A stretch of 64,000 bases of DNA from Variovorax sp. V93 (GTDB lineage Bacteria; Pseudomonadota; Gammaproteobacteria; Burkholderiales; Burkholderiaceae_C). Shown one piece after another: positions 61,605-64,000 of this stretch; the stretch's first letter is position 1; each line of letters starts with the position of its first letter. A model generated the notes under the pieces. The model searched no databases and had not been told where the DNA came from. It saw only the letters and a list, made by a program, of their open reading frames with translations. The position numbers and the translations under genes are program-made. The stretch spans positions 3,906,001 to 3,970,000 of the forward strand of contig NZ_AP028669.1 in the NCBI RefSeq assembly GCF_041154485.1. Reading direction: 5' to 3'.

Positions 61605-62417
61605 ATGGATTCCACCCTCGCCAAAGGCCTTGCCGCCATCGAATGGATGACGCGGCAACAGCGCGACTGCCGCGTCACCGACCTGGCCCAGGCCTTCGGC
61701 ATGGCGCGCAGCAATGCGCACCGCACGCTGCAGACCCTGGTCGATTGCGGCTGGGCCGTGCAGGACCCGGGCACCAGCGCCTACCGCCCGAGCCTGCGCC
61801 TGTTCGAACTGGGCGCGCTGGTGTCCGAGGCCACCGACATGGGTTCGCTGCTGCGGCCGCACCTCGCCGCGCTGGCGCAGCAGACCGGCGAGACCATCCA
61901 CCTTGCAGTGCTCGACGGCGCCGAGATCGTCTACCTCGACAAGTTCGACAGCCCCCTGCCCGTGGCCGCCTACTCGCGCATCGGCGGCCGGGCGGCGGCG
62001 TATTGCGTGGCCTCGGGCAAGGCCCTGCTCGCCGCGGCCGCGCCGGACCTTTCCGCGCTGCACGAGCGCCTCGGCACGCTCGCGGCGCACACGAAGCACA
62101 GCATCACCAGCTTCGATGCCCTTCTCTCGGAACTCGAACGCACGCGCGTTCGCGGCTATGCGGAAAACCGCGAGGAATGGCGCCTGGGCGTCTGCGGTCT
62201 CGGCGTGCCGGTGTTCAACGCGCGCGGCGAGGCGGTCGCGGCCGTCGGCATGAGCGTGCCCTCGATCCGCTTCGCGCGGACGCAGGCGCGCGGACTGGCC
62301 GACCGCCTCATGGCCTGCGCGCGCGACGCGAGCGTCACGCTCGGCTACCGGGCAAGCCCGGTGCCGGCCTCGGCGCCGCTGCCGGCATCCACCACAAGGA
62401 GAAGGAGACTCGAATGA
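61605..62417 (+). CDS. IclR-family regulator of receptor/dehydrogenase operon
   Basis: 270 residues from ATG 61605 (CCGGAG before it; an upstream in-frame ATG at 61524 would put the operator inside the gene). Winged helix about 5-60 (LAAIEWMTRQQRDCRVTDLA, FGMARSNAHRTLQTLVDCGW), IclR effector domain with YLDKFDSPLPV and the late GVCGLGVPVFNARGEAVAAVG. Ends in an ATGA overlap with the Bug receptor gene. Inferred: controls its own operon (receptor and SauS-like dehydrogenase) through the 61576-61592 site. Distinct in sequence from the IclR at 57618. Confidence 0.9.
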   Translation: MDSTLAKGLAAIEWMTRQQRDCRVTDLAQAFGMARSNAHRTLQTLVDCGWAVQDPGTSAYRPSLRLFELGALVSEATDMGSLLRPHLAALAQQTGETIHLAVLDGAEIVYLDKFDSPLPVAAYSRIGGRAAAYCVASGKALLAAAAPDLSALHERLGTLAAHTKHSITSFDALLSELERTRVRGYAENREEWRLGVCGLGVPVFNARGEAVAAVGMSVPSIRFARTQARGLADRLMACARDASVTLGYRASPVPASAPLPASTTRRRRLE

Positions 62418-63406
62418 AGCTGTTGTTCCCCGCCCCCTGGCTGCGCGCCGCGCTGCTGGCGGCCGCCACGCTGGCTGTGCCTTTTGCCGCGCAGGCGCAA
62501 AACGGCACCGACTATCCGAACAAGCCGATCCGGCTCGTCGTGCCCTACCCGCCCGGCGGCGGCACCGACGTGATCGCGCGCATCGTGCAGGAGCGCTTCT
62601 CGTCGCTGCTCGGCCAGCAGGTGCTGATCGACAACCGCGGCGGCGCGGCCGGCTCCATCGGCACCGAGATCGTGGCCAAGGCCGCGCCCGACGGCTACAC
62701 GGTGCTGTTCACGCTGTCTTCGCACACCATCAACCCGGCGATCTACACCAAGCTCTCCTTCGACACCGCGAAAGACTTCGCGCCCGTGGGCCTGGTCGCC
62801 TCGCTGCCGCAGATCCTGGTGGCCAACACGCAGTTCGCACCCAATACCGTGGCCGAACTGGTGGCGCTCGCCAAGGCCAAGCCGGGATCGCTGTCCTTCG
62901 CCTCGGTGGGCAACGGCTCGCCCGGACACCTGGCGGGCGAGCTGCTGAAGCTGCGCACCGGCACCCAGATGACGCACATCCCCTACCGCGGCGGCGGCCC
63001 GGCCGTGACCGACGTGATGGGCGGGCAGGTGCCGCTGCTGTGGGTGTCGATTCCCGCGGCCGCGCAGTTCGTGAAGGCCGGCAAGCTCAAGGCGCTGGCG
63101 GTGTCGACCACCAGGCGCAGCGCGGCCTTTCCCGACGTGCCCACGATGCAGGAAGCGGGCATTGCCGATTTCGACGTCGATTCCTGGTACGCGGTGTTCG
63201 TGCCTGCGAAGACGCCGCAGCCCACCATCGACAGGCTCAACCGCGTCATCAACACGGTGGTCAAGGAACCGGAGATCCGCGACAAGCTGCTGGCGCAAGG
63301 CAGCGAAGGCGTCGGCGGCACGCCGGAGCAATTGGGCAAGGTGGTGGCGACGGAGCTCGTGCGCTGGCAGAAGCTCGCCAAGGAAGCCAGCATCAAGGTG
63401 GATTGA
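62414..63406 (+). CDS. Bug-type substrate receptor (second)
   Basis: 330 residues. Sec signal peptide (about 1-29, cleavage AQA/QNG). Bug fold: IRLVVPYPPGGGTDVIARIV, VLIDNRGGAAGSIGTEIVAK, THIPYRGGGPAVTDVMGGQ and FPDVPTMQEAGI. Starts in the stop of the iclR gene (ATGA) and lies 18 bp before the aldehyde dehydrogenase. Inferred ligand: sulfoacetate or another C2 sulfonate, given the SauS-like neighbour. Membrane subunits are not in the window; Bug receptors often outnumber their TctAB partners. Confidence 0.92.
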   Translation: MKLLFPAPWLRAALLAAATLAVPFAAQAQNGTDYPNKPIRLVVPYPPGGGTDVIARIVQERFSSLLGQQVLIDNRGGAAGSIGTEIVAKAAPDGYTVLFTLSSHTINPAIYTKLSFDTAKDFAPVGLVASLPQILVANTQFAPNTVAELVALAKAKPGSLSFASVGNGSPGHLAGELLKLRTGTQMTHIPYRGGGPAVTDVMGGQVPLLWVSIPAAAQFVKAGKLKALAVSTTRRSAAFPDVPTMQEAGIADFDVDSWYAVFVPAKTPQPTIDRLNRVINTVVKEPEIRDKLLAQGSEGVGGTPEQLGKVVATELVRWQKLAKEASIKVD

Positions 63407-63424
63407 CCCGCAACAGGCAGACCC

Positions 63425-64000
63425 ATGGAAAACTCATCCGCACCCTCTTCCCCCATCGCCGAGCTCGTGGCGCGCGCCCGCGCTGCGCAACGCATCTACG
63501 AAACCTGGTCGCAAGAACAGGTCGACACCGCGGTGGTGGCCGCGGGCTGGGCCATCATCGAGCCCGCGCGCAACCGCGAGCTGGCCGAGCTGGCCGTGGC
63601 CGATACCGGCGTGGGCAACGTCGAGGACAAGGTGCGCAAGAACCACCGCAAGACCTTCGGCCTGCTGCGCGACCTGCGCGGCGCGCGCTCGGTGGGCGTG
63701 ATCTCCGAAGATCCGGCGCGCGGCATCGTCGAGATCGCGCGGCCCGTGGGCGTGGTGTGCGCGGTCACGCCGTCCACCAACCCCGGCGCCACGCCGGCCA
63801 ACAAGATCATCAATGCGCTCAAGGGGCGCAACGCGGTCATCGTGGCGCCATCGCCCAAGGGCTGGTCGACCGCGGCGCGGCTGATCGAGTTCATCCATGC
63901 GCAGTTCGACCGCATCGGCGCGCCGCGCGACCTGGTGCAGCTGCTGCCTTCGCCGGTCAACAAGCAGTCGACCGCCGAGCTGATGCGCCTGTGCGACCTG
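63425..64000 (+). CDS. Acylating aldehyde dehydrogenase, SauS-like (partial, runs off right end)
   Basis: First 192 residues of an aldehyde dehydrogenase that continues past the window. The Rossmann part (EIARPVGVVCAVTPSTNPGA, NALKGRNAVIVAPSPKGW) matches the CoA-acylating group (EutE/AdhE/SauS) more than the ordinary ALDH group; the catalytic Cys lies beyond the edge. Known: SauS reduces sulfoacetyl-CoA to sulfoacetaldehyde, the Xsc substrate. Inferred: same role here, given Xsc 6 kb away and the receptor/IclR partners. An acetaldehyde-type dehydrogenase cannot be excluded from the fragment. No stop codon in the window. Confidence 0.78.
   Translation, partial: MENSSAPSSPIAELVARARAAQRIYETWSQEQVDTAVVAAGWAIIEPARNRELAELAVADTGVGNVEDKVRKNHRKTFGLLRDLRGARSVGVISEDPARGIVEIARPVGVVCAVTPSTNPGATPANKIINALKGRNAVIVAPSPKGWSTAARLIEFIHAQFDRIGAPRDLVQLLPSPVNKQSTAELMRLCDL

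Overview
The window looks like chromosome of a GC-rich betaproteobacterium of the Comamonadaceae, most like Variovorax. The evidence is gene content and style: orphan Bug-type (tripartite tricarboxylate) receptors, a PaoABC aldehyde oxidase, a long-form ArgG, a VgrG/DUF2169/DUF3540/DUF4150 type VI module, and heavy use of ATGA start/stop overlaps. This assignment is an inference; no marker gene such as rRNA is present.

Layout. (1) 1-5.1 kb: a less GC-rich accessory element that looks like a P4-type satellite or prophage remnant. It has a D5-like primase/helicase, small overlapping ORFs, an AlpA-like regulator, a G-tract/C-tract iteron region that could be its replication origin, and a possible C4-like antisense RNA. 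No integrase is visible. (2) 5.1-15.8 kb: housekeeping and conserved genes (ArsC-like, ppnP, argG, murB, yajQ, an aspartic protease, ridA, plsY, ybaK, an aldo/keto reductase, an alpha/beta hydrolase, a racemase). (3) 15.8-23.7 kb: an orphan type VI spike module (VgrG, TM protein, DUF2169-pentapeptide fusion, second pentapeptide protein, DUF3540, DUF4150/PAAR-like) without a recognisable toxin. (4) 23.7-27.2 kb: a MetNI transporter with two different MetQ-like receptors, one on each side of a nested palindromic control region. (5) 27.3-38.3 kb: prfB with its programmed frameshift, a HAD phosphatase, pepN, fbp, tRNA-Thr(CGT), a phosphotransacetylase-family gene, a class A penicillin-binding protein and an HD hydrolase. 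(6) 38.3-43.3 kb: paoABC and an SMP-30 lactonase.

(7) 43.3-64 kb is the most coherent block: a sulfonate catabolic supercluster. Sulfolactate is racemised by SlcC/ComC through sulfopyruvate and cleaved by SuyAB to pyruvate and sulfite. Sulfoacetaldehyde is cleaved by Xsc to acetyl phosphate and sulfite, and acetyl phosphate can be turned into acetate and ATP by the overlapping ackA. The released sulfite is probably oxidised by the SoeABC-type molybdoenzyme next door. A partial acylating aldehyde dehydrogenase at the right edge (SauS-like) could supply sulfoacetaldehyde from sulfoacetyl-CoA. Two Bug receptors probably serve uptake. Four regulators (LysR, GntR, two IclR) sit beside candidate operators. 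A CobS/CobT-like ATPase/VWA pair follows the xsc regulator with no chelatase large subunit in sight.

Three families of non-coding repeats are scattered through the window: an 86-bp element in three copies, a GC-rich double palindrome in two copies (one of them in frame inside soeB), and a 250-bp imperfect inverted repeat near 61.3 kb.
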